Shown here piece by piece: positions 8,764-16,851 of a stretch of DNA of 40,644 nucleotides (positions within the stretch are counted from its first letter, which is position 1; every line of letters begins with the position of its first letter). The position numbers were made by a program, and so were the translations under genes. The stretch covers positions 1 through 40,644 of the forward strand of contig JAQXEX010000095.1 of NCBI GenBank assembly GCA_029250625.1, given 5' to 3'. Origin of the DNA: Candidatus Poseidonia sp. (GTDB lineage: Archaea > Thermoplasmatota > Poseidoniia > Poseidoniales > Poseidoniaceae). The notes beneath the pieces were generated by a model. That model saw only the letters and a program-made list of their open reading frames with translations, was not told where the DNA came from and did no database searches.

Positions 8764-9093
8764 ATGGCCGCAGTGACTGTTATCAAATTAACCGGTGAAA
8801 ACCACAAAGATCTCGATTCGGTTGCAGGCCAAATCAAAACCATCTGTGACACAGGCGGAATTACCCTTCGTGGGCCAATTCCCCTACCCACACGTCGACT
8901 TGTAGTCCCTGTTCGCAAGGCTCCAGACGGCGAAGGTAGCGAAACCTACGATCACTGGGAACTTCGTGTGCACAAGCGACTTCTTGAAATGGACATCTCA
9001 ACCGGTAAGGACGAAAACGCCCTTCGCTTGGTCACAAAGATTCCAATTCCAGACACCGTGAGCATTGAAATTTCGATGCGCTCCGTCAACTGA
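8764..9093 (+). CDS. rps10: Ribosomal protein uS10 (S10P)
   Basis: This is a 109-residue component of the 30S subunit head. The family is recognised from IKLTGENHKDLDSVAGQI, the segment GPIPLPTRRLVVPVRKAPDGEGS with the conserved loop, and the ending PDTVSIEISMRSVN. Length is close to the usual 102-105 residues. A very strong Shine-Dalgarno sequence (AAGGAGGGG at 8749-8757) fixes the ATG. It is 43 bases downstream of EF-1alpha and presumably co-transcribed with it. Confidence 0.96.
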   Translation: MAAVTVIKLTGENHKDLDSVAGQIKTICDTGGITLRGPIPLPTRRLVVPVRKAPDGEGSETYDHWELRVHKRLLEMDISTGKDENALRLVTKIPIPDTVSIEISMRSVN

Positions 9094-9105
9094 AGTTCAA
9101 CGCCC

Positions 9106-9154
9106 TTCTCATTTGAGAACAACACAAGTTCATGTTTACAACCAAAGGTTGTAA
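9106..9154. terminator. Two hairpins between convergent uS10 and GINS51
   Basis: Two perfect inverted repeats fill the 64-base gap. The first is TTCTCA-TT-TGAGAA (9106-9119). The second is TTACAACC-AAA-GGTTGTAA (9136-9154), an 8-bp stem. Between convergent genes they are best read as a bidirectional transcript-end structure. Neither has a long T-run, so factor-dependent ending or mRNA 3' protection is as likely as intrinsic termination. Confidence 0.5.
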
Positions 9155-9157
9155 GAC

Positions 9158-10171
9158 TCAAAGTTCAGCCTTCTCTGCAACGCCAGCGTCCATCAACCAG
9201 GTTGCTGTTGGCGTGTCAAGGAAGTGAATGTCCCCAGCCTCGAGACTGAGTTCCTCTCCTTCTTCGGTTACAATCGGTTCAGGCAGCGATTCAAGGACTC
9301 TTACGCGAACAAGTTCGTCCTGAACTGCAGCGATTTCCTCAACAGGCTCTGCAACTTCCTCTTGAGTTTCCATTGGAGGCTCTTCGATAATGGTGATTGG
9401 TTCACTCGATGGGGCAAGTTCCATTGCTGCGCCATGCTTTCCGGCAACAGGAACTGAAGTTGGTGGCAGAGGGAGTGGCTCAGAATGTGTTGGGTCTTCC
9501 AAGAGGTAGGCTTCTTCATCGTTCCATTCAACTTCAGCAAGGAGTCGGTCCTCTTCATCAGCATCGGGTTCCGCCAATGGAGGGAGGTCATCCTCAAAAG
9601 CCAAGTCGGGCGGAGGTTGAGATGTGAGTCCTGCGGAACCATCTTCCAAAAAAGCGTCAAGTTGCATGGTGCCCGGAGCATGAGTCATGGGCCTTCGAGC
9701 GATTTCACCCACGATGCCTTGCTGCATACCCTGCCAGTCGATCTCTTTCTTGAATCGGTCAACGTTGAGTATCAGGGCATGATAAAACGCTTTTTCTGCC
9801 GGGTCGTGTCGCTGCCAATCGATTGCAGGCAATTCTTGGACCATTCCAGGATTTACTGCACCCCTAAGCGACTGACTGGCTGCGTGCTGCATCATGGCTA
9901 CCATCCGCTTACGAGCAAGTTCCGATGCAATTCGGCGAATGTTCGTTTGGCGTTTCTGCAAATTTTGGAGTCGCATATCAGTCGCTCCCTTTCGCATCAT
10001 TTCTTGAATGTCCAAATCAAGACTTGAGAGCAACCTTCGAATCATTTCCCAGAAGTCCTGACGGGGCAGGGGGACAGGTACATGACGAGGTAACTGTTGA
10101 CGATGAGTCGTGAAGAGTTGTTCCTCAATCTCACGCGCTTGAGCGCTATCGAGATCACGAAATGAGGACAT
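9158..10171 (-). CDS. gins51: GINS complex subunit Gins51 (Sld5/Psf1-like)
   Basis: GINS activates the MCM helicase in the replisome together with the Cdc45/RecJ-type partner. The order of domains matches archaeal Gins51. An alpha-helical A domain (about 1-165) contains LLSSLDLDIQEMMRKGA and KAFYHALILNVDRFKKEIDW. A long acidic, Pro-rich linker (about 185-280) follows. The small beta B domain at the C-terminus (about 287-335) reads VRVLESLP...GEELSLEAGDIHFL...WLMDAGVAE. At 337 residues it is longer than most Gins51 (about 180-200), and nearly all the excess is in the linker. It converges on uS10 and diverges from the giant surface protein. The B domain is the decisive evidence; the A domain alone would be weak. 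Confidence 0.75.
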   Translation of the reverse strand: MSSFRDLDSAQAREIEEQLFTTHRQQLPRHVPVPLPRQDFWEMIRRLLSSLDLDIQEMMRKGATDMRLQNLQKRQTNIRRIASELARKRMVAMMQHAASQSLRGAVNPGMVQELPAIDWQRHDPAEKAFYHALILNVDRFKKEIDWQGMQQGIVGEIARRPMTHAPGTMQLDAFLEDGSAGLTSQPPPDLAFEDDLPPLAEPDADEEDRLLAEVEWNDEEAYLLEDPTHSEPLPLPPTSVPVAGKHGAAMELAPSSEPITIIEEPPMETQEEVAEPVEEIAAVQDELVRVRVLESLPEPIVTEEGEELSLEAGDIHFLDTPTATWLMDAGVAEKAEL

Positions 10172-10210
10172 CAGTCGGGTCGTGCAGGTGACTTGATTTG
10201 AACCCTTTTC

Positions 10211-10229
10211 CCAACTTGGTTTGAGTTGG
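10211..10229. repeat. Inverted repeat in the Gins51/surface-protein intergenic region
   Basis: CCAACT at 10211-10216 and AGTTGG at 10224-10229 form a 6-bp inverted repeat separated by seven bases, between two divergent genes. It could be an operator. It is short enough to be chance. Confidence 0.25.
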
Positions 10230-10255
10230 CGTGCGATGATGCTTCAAAGACACCC

Positions 10256-10263
10256 TTTCATAT
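10256..10263 (+). promoter_or_regulatory. Candidate TATA box for the giant surface protein
   Basis: TTTCATAT lies 45-38 bases before the TTG start at 10301, matching the element ahead of EF-1alpha. AAGGTGAG follows at 10287-10294 as the ribosome-binding site. Confidence 0.45.
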
Positions 10264-10300
10264 CCAACAACCTCGCCCTTAAGGGCAAGGTGAGAAGAAA

Positions 10301-13300
10301 TTGCTTGCAAAAGTTCCGTCAAAGCGCTTGCTGCAAAAACGCAGCTCTGCATTTTTGATGGCGCTCATGATGATGGTCACCTCCTGGACCGCGGCTGTAT
10401 CCTATCCTCTTGAAGAAGAACCAGCACCTTCCATGGCCCAGACATACCTGCCTCAAGTGAATGCAACGGGAGTTTCATTGACTCAAAACAATGCTCTCTC
10501 AATTCCTTACAACGAGACGTTCCTTGGCGGGAACCTTTCAATCACTCCAGAATGGTTGGACGACGAAGATTCATCATCCTCGTTTGGTATTGACTCCGGG
10601 AACGGATGGATTGGAACCCACAACGGAACTCAAGGGATCGGCCGTGGAGGCCAATTGAGCCTCGCTTCACAACAATCCATCGCCACGCTCACCGATTTTG
10701 AAACCCTTGTTGAAACAGCAGTTGGTTGGAGGGGTACAGGTCTGCATCATTCAGTGTGGGGCATTACTCAACCAGGAAGTTGGACCACAAACAGTTCTCA
10801 CAACCTTCCGCTTTCATCACCCTCCGGCCAAAATGTCGTAGGCACCGTTCACCCCCACGACCTGCAAGCGAACATGACCGGCTGCCTCATTTCACCGTCG
10901 TTCTCAATTCCAGGATTTGTAAAAAACTACACGCTCTCTATCGACCAATGGTTGGCCTTGGACGATACTGACGCTGCTTGGATGGAGTGGAGGCCTTCTA
11001 CACAAAATGCATGGCAGACCTTGGTTCCAACAGGCGGGTACAGCAACGTCTCTAGTCTCACAAATACTCCTTCTCAAACCTGGTCGGGCCAGTCAAGTCA
11101 ATGGCAGACCACCCAATTTTCTCTTGACGCAATCCTTCCTAGCGGCGCCACGACGCTTGAATTTCGTATGTGTTTCCAAACCTCCTCTACCCCTTCCCTT
11201 CGTGGAGGATGGTTCCTTGATAACATGAACCTCTCAAACGCCGGCGATCTTCCAGGCGTTTGGTTTCACGGAAACCTCACTGGTTCGTATGCACCGGATG
11301 CTTACGGAATATTGCGAGTTGGTGCGAATTTAACGGGGATGACGGGACCGCTTGATTTGGAATTCTGGGCGAATTGGGACCTTGAAGGAAGTTTTAACGA
11401 CAACATGCAAACCTTCCTGAGCCTCGATAATGGAACAACATGGCAGCTTCTATCTGGCCTTCCGGGCCTTCCGGGCAACGGGTTTAACTGGCAAGGAACC
11501 TATTACATGGACGAATCCAATCGTTGGGTGCCTCAGGTGTATTCGCTTCCAGCCAATGCCTCCACTCATGTTAACGCCAGTCATGCGCTCTTGGAATTCG
11601 TAGTGCTTACCAGTTCCCAGGTTGGGTTTGGTGGAAGCGGTTCATCCGGTTGGGAAGGGATCATGATCGATGATGTTTCAGTTTACAGCAACATCGGCAC
11701 GTCCTTGGAGCAAAAGAAACTTTTAGCAAACTTCTCAACCCAGCCTTCCGGTACAGTGGGAAGTTCTGAGGGATGGCTCCCTCCTCCAAATGGAGACACC
11801 AACGAATGGCAGTGGACCAACCAATACGGGATGAACGGTGCTTCGTTTGACGTGGACACGTTTGAATCCTCGTTGACCACGCCCTCTGGATGGTACGTTG
11901 AAGGAACTGGCGTACAAGCATGGGAAATCGGTCAAACAAGGAACACTTCGGGGTACGGCCCTGGAGCGTTCCACTCGGGCCTCAATGGTGCAGCAATCAA
12001 CCTCACTACACGTTACCAGCCTAACATTTACACACATTTGGTCAGCCCAGAGTACGTCGTTCCAGAAAACGCGACCGCTCGTCTCACGTTTCGCTCATGG
12101 ATTTGCTCAGAAGCAGATTGGGATGGAGGAGCAGTGTCCATTTCCACCGACGGAGGTGACTCGTGGTGGTTTTTACCGGTCGATACGACCTCCTTTCACG
12201 ACCAAATCTCAACTCCAAACAGCAATTCACCGTTTTACGGAGAAGGTATCTTTGACGGTTCAAACGTAGCTGGAGGCTGCGGTGGAAACAAAGCCCCTCG
12301 TGGTTTTGATCTGATGACAAAAGACCTTTCCAACCTCTCTGGAAGTACGGTGCGGGCTCGTTTTTCGTTCTTTTCAGATTCCTACATTGAAGCCGATGGC
12401 TGGTACATTGACGATGCTGGAATTGAAGTTGATGTGTTTGAAGGAGAAGGGTCTTGGACATCACCAGCGCTCTATCCCGATGATAACTACGGTTACGGTT
12501 TGGTTGATGGATGGGTCGATGTTCCGGACGACACAGCGATGGTCATCGACGTCTTGGACGCCAGTGGGGCGATTATACCCGGGCACAATGACCTTGAATT
12601 ACCGTTTCATTTGACGGTGGACCCCATCGAACACCCCGTCGTCCGCATTCAAGTCCATATGAGCACTCTAGATGCATTGGTTACACCTCTTATTCACAGT
12701 TTAACGGTTGGTTCCACAGTTTACATCGGCCCTCAGTACCTTCAATCATTTGCATCGTTCCAACAATCGGTATTGAGCAGCGAAGGATTCCTTCAGGTCA
12801 ATGGAGCCGTAGGGGCTGAATTACCTCCTGTTGCACTTTGCCCGCATTCTGGATATCGATTGACCGCCTATGGAGCCAATTTGACATGGACCAATGCAAG
12901 AGCCCAACTCGCCAGCTCGTCTTATTCAAGCGCAAATGGCGGGGTGAACCACCTCAACATGTCTTATCTTGGTTCACCAGAACTTGTTCACTCCCTTCGG
13001 GTTGACGCAAGCGGTGGAGAAGTCTTCCACCGAGCAAAAATAACACTTGAATGCGTCTCACCGCCCAATTCGCCCCACCTTCAACTCGGCCTCAACAACC
13101 TCAGTCTCTGGCAGTGGGATGAAACAGGAACCTCCCCATCGTTTGGACTGAACCAACAATTTTCACACGCCGAGTATGACCAGCAGCAATGGCAGTGGAA
13201 CGCCACAGCCCCCTCGCCCTCAGTCTCAGTTAATTCCCTGCCCTATCGGCTGTATTACACTGCTATTGTACCGACCGCCGCAGTGAACGCTCTCATTCCA

Positions 13301-16300
13301 ACCACTGCGTTGCATATTCTCGTTACCAATACAAGCGGAAGCATGAACTTGCTGGTGAACGGGGTGATTCAAACTACGGTTTTGGGCCCAACCAGCCAGA
13401 TCTACACGTCCAATCAAACCTGTCAGAATCCAATCGTTCAACGGTCTTATGGAACCGGTTTGGATCTGGTCACATGCGAACTTTCCATTCTGCTCCAGGG
13501 GCAAGGTGACCTGAAGGTAATTGATTTCCAATACATGCACGATGTGCAAACTTACGACATAGAGATTCCCGAAGCACTCCTTAATCAGGCCAAACAAGCG
13601 TCATTTACGGGCGATATGCGGGCAGTTCTCGACCTCCCTCTCCACATCTCAACTCAGAGTGGGGGTCTCACGGTTGATCTGTTGACCCAGACCGCTCCAT
13701 TGATGGTTGAATCTGTAGAGGAAATGGAGCACACACGCTGGCTTCCGGGTGAATCAATTACGATTGTAACACACCATCAGCGAATCAACCCTGTTGATTT
13801 AGCGGAAGATGCGTCCGACTTCCAACAGGTTGAACTTCTTCTTTCACGAACAAACAATGTTGCGAACGCCTTTGTTCACGCCAGGGCCGAACGGTTTGAC
13901 ACAACACCCCGTTTCCTTCATCTGAATGGCATGGGTCTTGCACCGATCAACGCCTCAAGTTCTCAAGTCTCGTGCGATACAAATTCCTGCACCATTACCT
14001 GGGTGTTTACCAGTACTTGGCTTCTTGACGATGTTGACGACCTCTACGTACTGACCTATGGAACCGACACGGACGGATTGCAAACAGGGCCAGCAATTTC
14101 GGTGAGGAAAACCAATTTCAATGAAGTCGAAAATGATATGGAAATCATTCAATTTGAAGTCACAGATGACCTGTCGAGGAGATTGGATGATTGGACGAAC
14201 CCGCTTTGGCCATTCCATCTTTCAAACAATCGTTCAATGCTTGCAGAGGGCCGCGTTCGGATGGAGGGAATCTCCAACGAATGGATTTCTGAAGGTGAGG
14301 CTGAAATTCAAATCAACATACACACCGTCCCCCCCAAGAACGAATCTGGCGGTCCTGATGAGTGGCCTGGTTCATCTGTGAATTGGTCACAAAGTTGGAC
14401 AACTGAAGTGGGTCCTGATGGGCGTTTTTCTCTTCCGCTCATCTCTCCACAGTTATCGGATGAACTGCCGAGCAACACATGGCTGCAAATACAACCAACC
14501 ATCTCCAGGGCAGGCCCTTTGAATGCTTCTTTATCCACAAGCGAAGACAGAACGGTCATCATCACGCCAGTCCGGTTCCTCTTTGACATCGTATCTCCAA
14601 CTGTGACATCACTGACAATCTTGGATTCGGGAGAAGAGGTTCTGGCCGACGGCCATGTTTGGACGAATGGACAAGACATCCCCATCCGCCTCAACATCAT
14701 GGATGTTGAGGGTGTCTCATCTCAGTTGAGTGTTTTCTCATGGATGGAAGCACGGGACGATTCCAATGATGATGGAATCATGGACCCAAGTGAATACAAA
14801 CAAGAAAACGTGAGCCTCAACATCGGTCGTACGGAGTTGGAGGTTGATTTACCGCTTCTTTCATGGACGGATGCAGTTGGCTTCGCAAGTGACATGGGTC
14901 GCGTAAGTATCGTTCTAGAAAGCAAGGATTTGGGTGGGAATTACCTCGAAGGTGGAGGTTCATTTGGTGAAGCGAATGACCTTGCTACATTTACGGTGCA
15001 AATGCGTTACGATACGCTCCTCAACACAGAAAGCATTGACATGGACCTTGTAAACAACTCGCTGTTGGCTGGTAAAGAACATACGTTCTCATTTGAGATA
15101 TCGGACGGAAACGGTCTAAATTCACTTGAAAGCATCCGGTTTGCATTGCTGGGAAGAGATCAACCCGACGTATGCAACATTCATTACGAGCCTCGCTTTG
15201 CAGAAGTTCTGTTCGATGAACCCTGTTTCATGGAAGAACCTACTGTGTCGGTTACGCAGCAGCCTCTCACCACTTTGTTTCAAATCCAAATCACGTTCCG
15301 ACTGGAATGGAACGCAACCTTTGAGTTGATGGCAGAAGGAGGAACGCCTTCTCTCAAGGTCTTTGACGAGGGCAATGACTTGGGGTTGGGCTTGTCTAAA
15401 ATTAACCGACTTTCATGGGTGGCCTCTAACAGCCTCGACATGCGCTGGCTCAACATCAGCGACACGACACAACCTCTAGGTTCAAACAACGAAACGACCT
15501 ATTGGTTCCACCGCAATGACCGAGTCCATCACGAAATTGGCCTCTTCCATGCAGGCACCGACCATCTTGCGGAATTCCTTCCCGAGCAGGGTCAGTTAAC
15601 CTGGCAGCTGACTGATGGTGAACGAAAAGAATCGGGCAACATCACACATTCAAACAATGGGTTGTTTGTCTTCGATGTAATGATGAACGAGAATACATTG
15701 TATCACGATTATGGAGGATTGCAAGTTGATGTTCTCGGGTTTTCTGGATACAATTTGACATCGTTAGAATACGACGTTATTGTAGACGACCTCGCTCCTC
15801 AACTTACACTTGCACCGGGGTCGCTTCAAGGGATTGCTTCCGATTCGCTTCAAGCGGTACCGTTGATGCTGATGGTCAGTGATGACACACACATGCCCCC
15901 CGAGCCATTGATTCTCCACCACGTGTTTTACCGAATGGGAGAGGAAGTTGAGGGGTCAAGGGGCCAGACACTGGTTCCACTGAACCTTTCATTGAATACG
16001 AAATTCATCTATGAGTCAACATTGAACCTCGAACCAAGCGATGTAGAACTTCAGCGTAGTGACTTGCTTGTTGTCTGGTTTGAAGGGGCAGACCGTTCAG
16101 GACGTCCGTTGGTGGGATTGGGAACTTCTGATGACCCGCTTCGAATTGGAATCACTTGGGTGGCGTTTGAGCCGACATTTACCGATATCTCCGCCCTTCC
16201 GTTCCGACCATCGGTCGGAGAAAATATTTCGGTCTTTGTTCGGATTGCAAACAGTGGATTGCTGGACGGTAATTTGACGGTTCATCTACGGGACGACGAA

Positions 16301-16669
16301 GGAGTCCTCCTCCAAACAGAAACGCTCTCACTTTCCCGAGGTGAATGGTCAAATTTTGTTTGGGAAGTAGAAGCATGGAAAACAGGACGGCTTGGCTTGA
16401 CGGTGGAAATTGAAAACATGACGCCAAGAGTCCCTGTCCCTTTGGCCGATATTAAGAGTGGTGAGCCAGATGCCGCTCAGGGAGAGATGGCTTTGCTCAG
16501 TCTGTCCTTGCTCTCGGTAGTCTTGGCTGGAATGGTGCTGTTTGTCACACGGCAACGATGGGAAGAACGGGAGGAAATCTACCAACGAGCAAAAATACGG
16601 CGCATCGTTTTTGGAACTCGCCCTCCGCCCCGGCCGCAAGAACTCACGGACACCTCGCGAGAGGAATAG
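10301..16669 (+). CDS. Giant membrane-anchored cell-surface protein (2122 residues), TTG start
   Basis: This is an extracytoplasmic protein of unknown function. Initiation at TTG (10301) is supported by AAGGTGAG at 10287-10294 with six bases of spacing, and by the basic signal-peptide n-region that this start adds (KRLLQKR before a hydrophobic core to about residue 35). The nearest ATG, at 10358, would lack that n-region. The first third has repeated jelly-roll/MAM-like segments with Asp-Asp motifs (GWFLDNMNLS, GIMIDDVSVYS, GWYIDDAGIEVD) like those in secreted peptidases and adhesins. A Ca-binding EF-hand-like loop (DSNDDGIMDPSEY) lies near residue 1488. Later parts look like Ig-type beta domains. 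A C-terminal transmembrane helix (about 2063-2084) is followed by a basic cytoplasmic tail. No peptidase motif was recognised. Confidence 0.85.
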   Translation: MLAKVPSKRLLQKRSSAFLMALMMMVTSWTAAVSYPLEEEPAPSMAQTYLPQVNATGVSLTQNNALSIPYNETFLGGNLSITPEWLDDEDSSSSFGIDSGNGWIGTHNGTQGIGRGGQLSLASQQSIATLTDFETLVETAVGWRGTGLHHSVWGITQPGSWTTNSSHNLPLSSPSGQNVVGTVHPHDLQANMTGCLISPSFSIPGFVKNYTLSIDQWLALDDTDAAWMEWRPSTQNAWQTLVPTGGYSNVSSLTNTPSQTWSGQSSQWQTTQFSLDAILPSGATTLEFRMCFQTSSTPSLRGGWFLDNMNLSNAGDLPGVWFHGNLTGSYAPDAYGILRVGANLTGMTGPLDLEFWANWDLEGSFNDNMQTFLSLDNGTTWQLLSGLPGLPGNGFNWQGTYYMDESNRWVPQVYSLPANASTHVNASHALLEFVVLTSSQVGFGGSGSSGWEGIMIDDVSVYSNIGTSLEQKKLLANFSTQPSGTVGSSEGWLPPPNGDTNEWQWTNQYGMNGASFDVDTFESSLTTPSGWYVEGTGVQAWEIGQTRNTSGYGPGAFHSGLNGAAINLTTRYQPNIYTHLVSPEYVVPENATARLTFRSWICSEADWDGGAVSISTDGGDSWWFLPVDTTSFHDQISTPNSNSPFYGEGIFDGSNVAGGCGGNKAPRGFDLMTKDLSNLSGSTVRARFSFFSDSYIEADGWYIDDAGIEVDVFEGEGSWTSPALYPDDNYGYGLVDGWVDVPDDTAMVIDVLDASGAIIPGHNDLELPFHLTVDPIEHPVVRIQVHMSTLDALVTPLIHSLTVGSTVYIGPQYLQSFASFQQSVLSSEGFLQVNGAVGAELPPVALCPHSGYRLTAYGANLTWTNARAQLASSSYSSANGGVNHLNMSYLGSPELVHSLRVDASGGEVFHRAKITLECVSPPNSPHLQLGLNNLSLWQWDETGTSPSFGLNQQFSHAEYDQQQWQWNATAPSPSVSVNSLPYRLYYTAIVPTAAVNALIPTTALHILVTNTSGSMNLLVNGVIQTTVLGPTSQIYTSNQTCQNPIVQRSYGTGLDLVTCELSILLQGQGDLKVIDFQYMHDVQTYDIEIPEALLNQAKQASFTGDMRAVLDLPLHISTQSGGLTVDLLTQTAPLMVESVEEMEHTRWLPGESITIVTHHQRINPVDLAEDASDFQQVELLLSRTNNVANAFVHARAERFDTTPRFLHLNGMGLAPINASSSQVSCDTNSCTITWVFTSTWLLDDVDDLYVLTYGTDTDGLQTGPAISVRKTNFNEVENDMEIIQFEVTDDLSRRLDDWTNPLWPFHLSNNRSMLAEGRVRMEGISNEWISEGEAEIQINIHTVPPKNESGGPDEWPGSSVNWSQSWTTEVGPDGRFSLPLISPQLSDELPSNTWLQIQPTISRAGPLNASLSTSEDRTVIITPVRFLFDIVSPTVTSLTILDSGEEVLADGHVWTNGQDIPIRLNIMDVEGVSSQLSVFSWMEARDDSNDDGIMDPSEYKQENVSLNIGRTELEVDLPLLSWTDAVGFASDMGRVSIVLESKDLGGNYLEGGGSFGEANDLATFTVQMRYDTLLNTESIDMDLVNNSLLAGKEHTFSFEISDGNGLNSLESIRFALLGRDQPDVCNIHYEPRFAEVLFDEPCFMEEPTVSVTQQPLTTLFQIQITFRLEWNATFELMAEGGTPSLKVFDEGNDLGLGLSKINRLSWVASNSLDMRWLNISDTTQPLGSNNETTYWFHRNDRVHHEIGLFHAGTDHLAEFLPEQGQLTWQLTDGERKESGNITHSNNGLFVFDVMMNENTLYHDYGGLQVDVLGFSGYNLTSLEYDVIVDDLAPQLTLAPGSLQGIASDSLQAVPLMLMVSDDTHMPPEPLILHHVFYRMGEEVEGSRGQTLVPLNLSLNTKFIYESTLNLEPSDVELQRSDLLVVWFEGADRSGRPLVGLGTSDDPLRIGITWVAFEPTFTDISALPFRPSVGENISVFVRIANSGLLDGNLTVHLRDDEGVLLQTETLSLSRGEWSNFVWEVEAWKTGRLGLTVEIENMTPRVPVPLADIKSGEPDAAQGEMALLSLSLLSVVLAGMVLFVTRQRWEEREEIYQRAKIRRIVFGTRPPPRPQELTDTSREE

Positions 16670-16702
16670 TCAAGAAGAGAAGGCATCAGCCCGAACCAAG
16701 AA

Positions 16703-16784
16703 GCCGGGGTACCCGAGTGGTCAAAGGGGGTGGATTCAAGCTCCTCTGCATATTGCTTCGCAGGTTCGAATCCTGCCCCCGGCA
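16703..16784 (+). tRNA. tRNA-Leu (anticodon CAA)
   Basis: This is an 82-nt class II tRNA. The acceptor stem is a perfect 7 bp (GCCGGGG with CCCCGGC). The D arm is CCC...GGG, the anticodon loop is TTCAAGC giving CAA, and the T arm is GCAGG-TTCGAAT-CCTGC. A variable arm with a short stem (GCA-TAT-TGC) indicates Leu or Ser. The anticodon CAA and discriminator A make it Leu. The anticodon stem contains one T-T mismatch. The 3' CCA is not encoded (ACC then T). No intron is apparent. It begins 33 bases after the surface-protein stop. Confidence 0.93.
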
Positions 16785-16793
16785 CCTTTTTTC
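16785..16793 (+). terminator. T-run after tRNA-Leu
   Basis: CC followed by six T bases directly after the tRNA discriminator is a typical archaeal oligo-T transcription stop. Confidence 0.5.
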
Positions 16794-16851
16794 CGTTCAA
16801 ATGTTACAATGAAGGGAATTCAGTTAATAGTTAAGGTTCGTAGTGGACATT

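Noticed and set aside
8337..8918. 193-residue minus-strand open frame across EF-1alpha and uS10
   Set aside because: It is antisense to two certain genes, has no recognisable motif, and is explained by their biased codon use.
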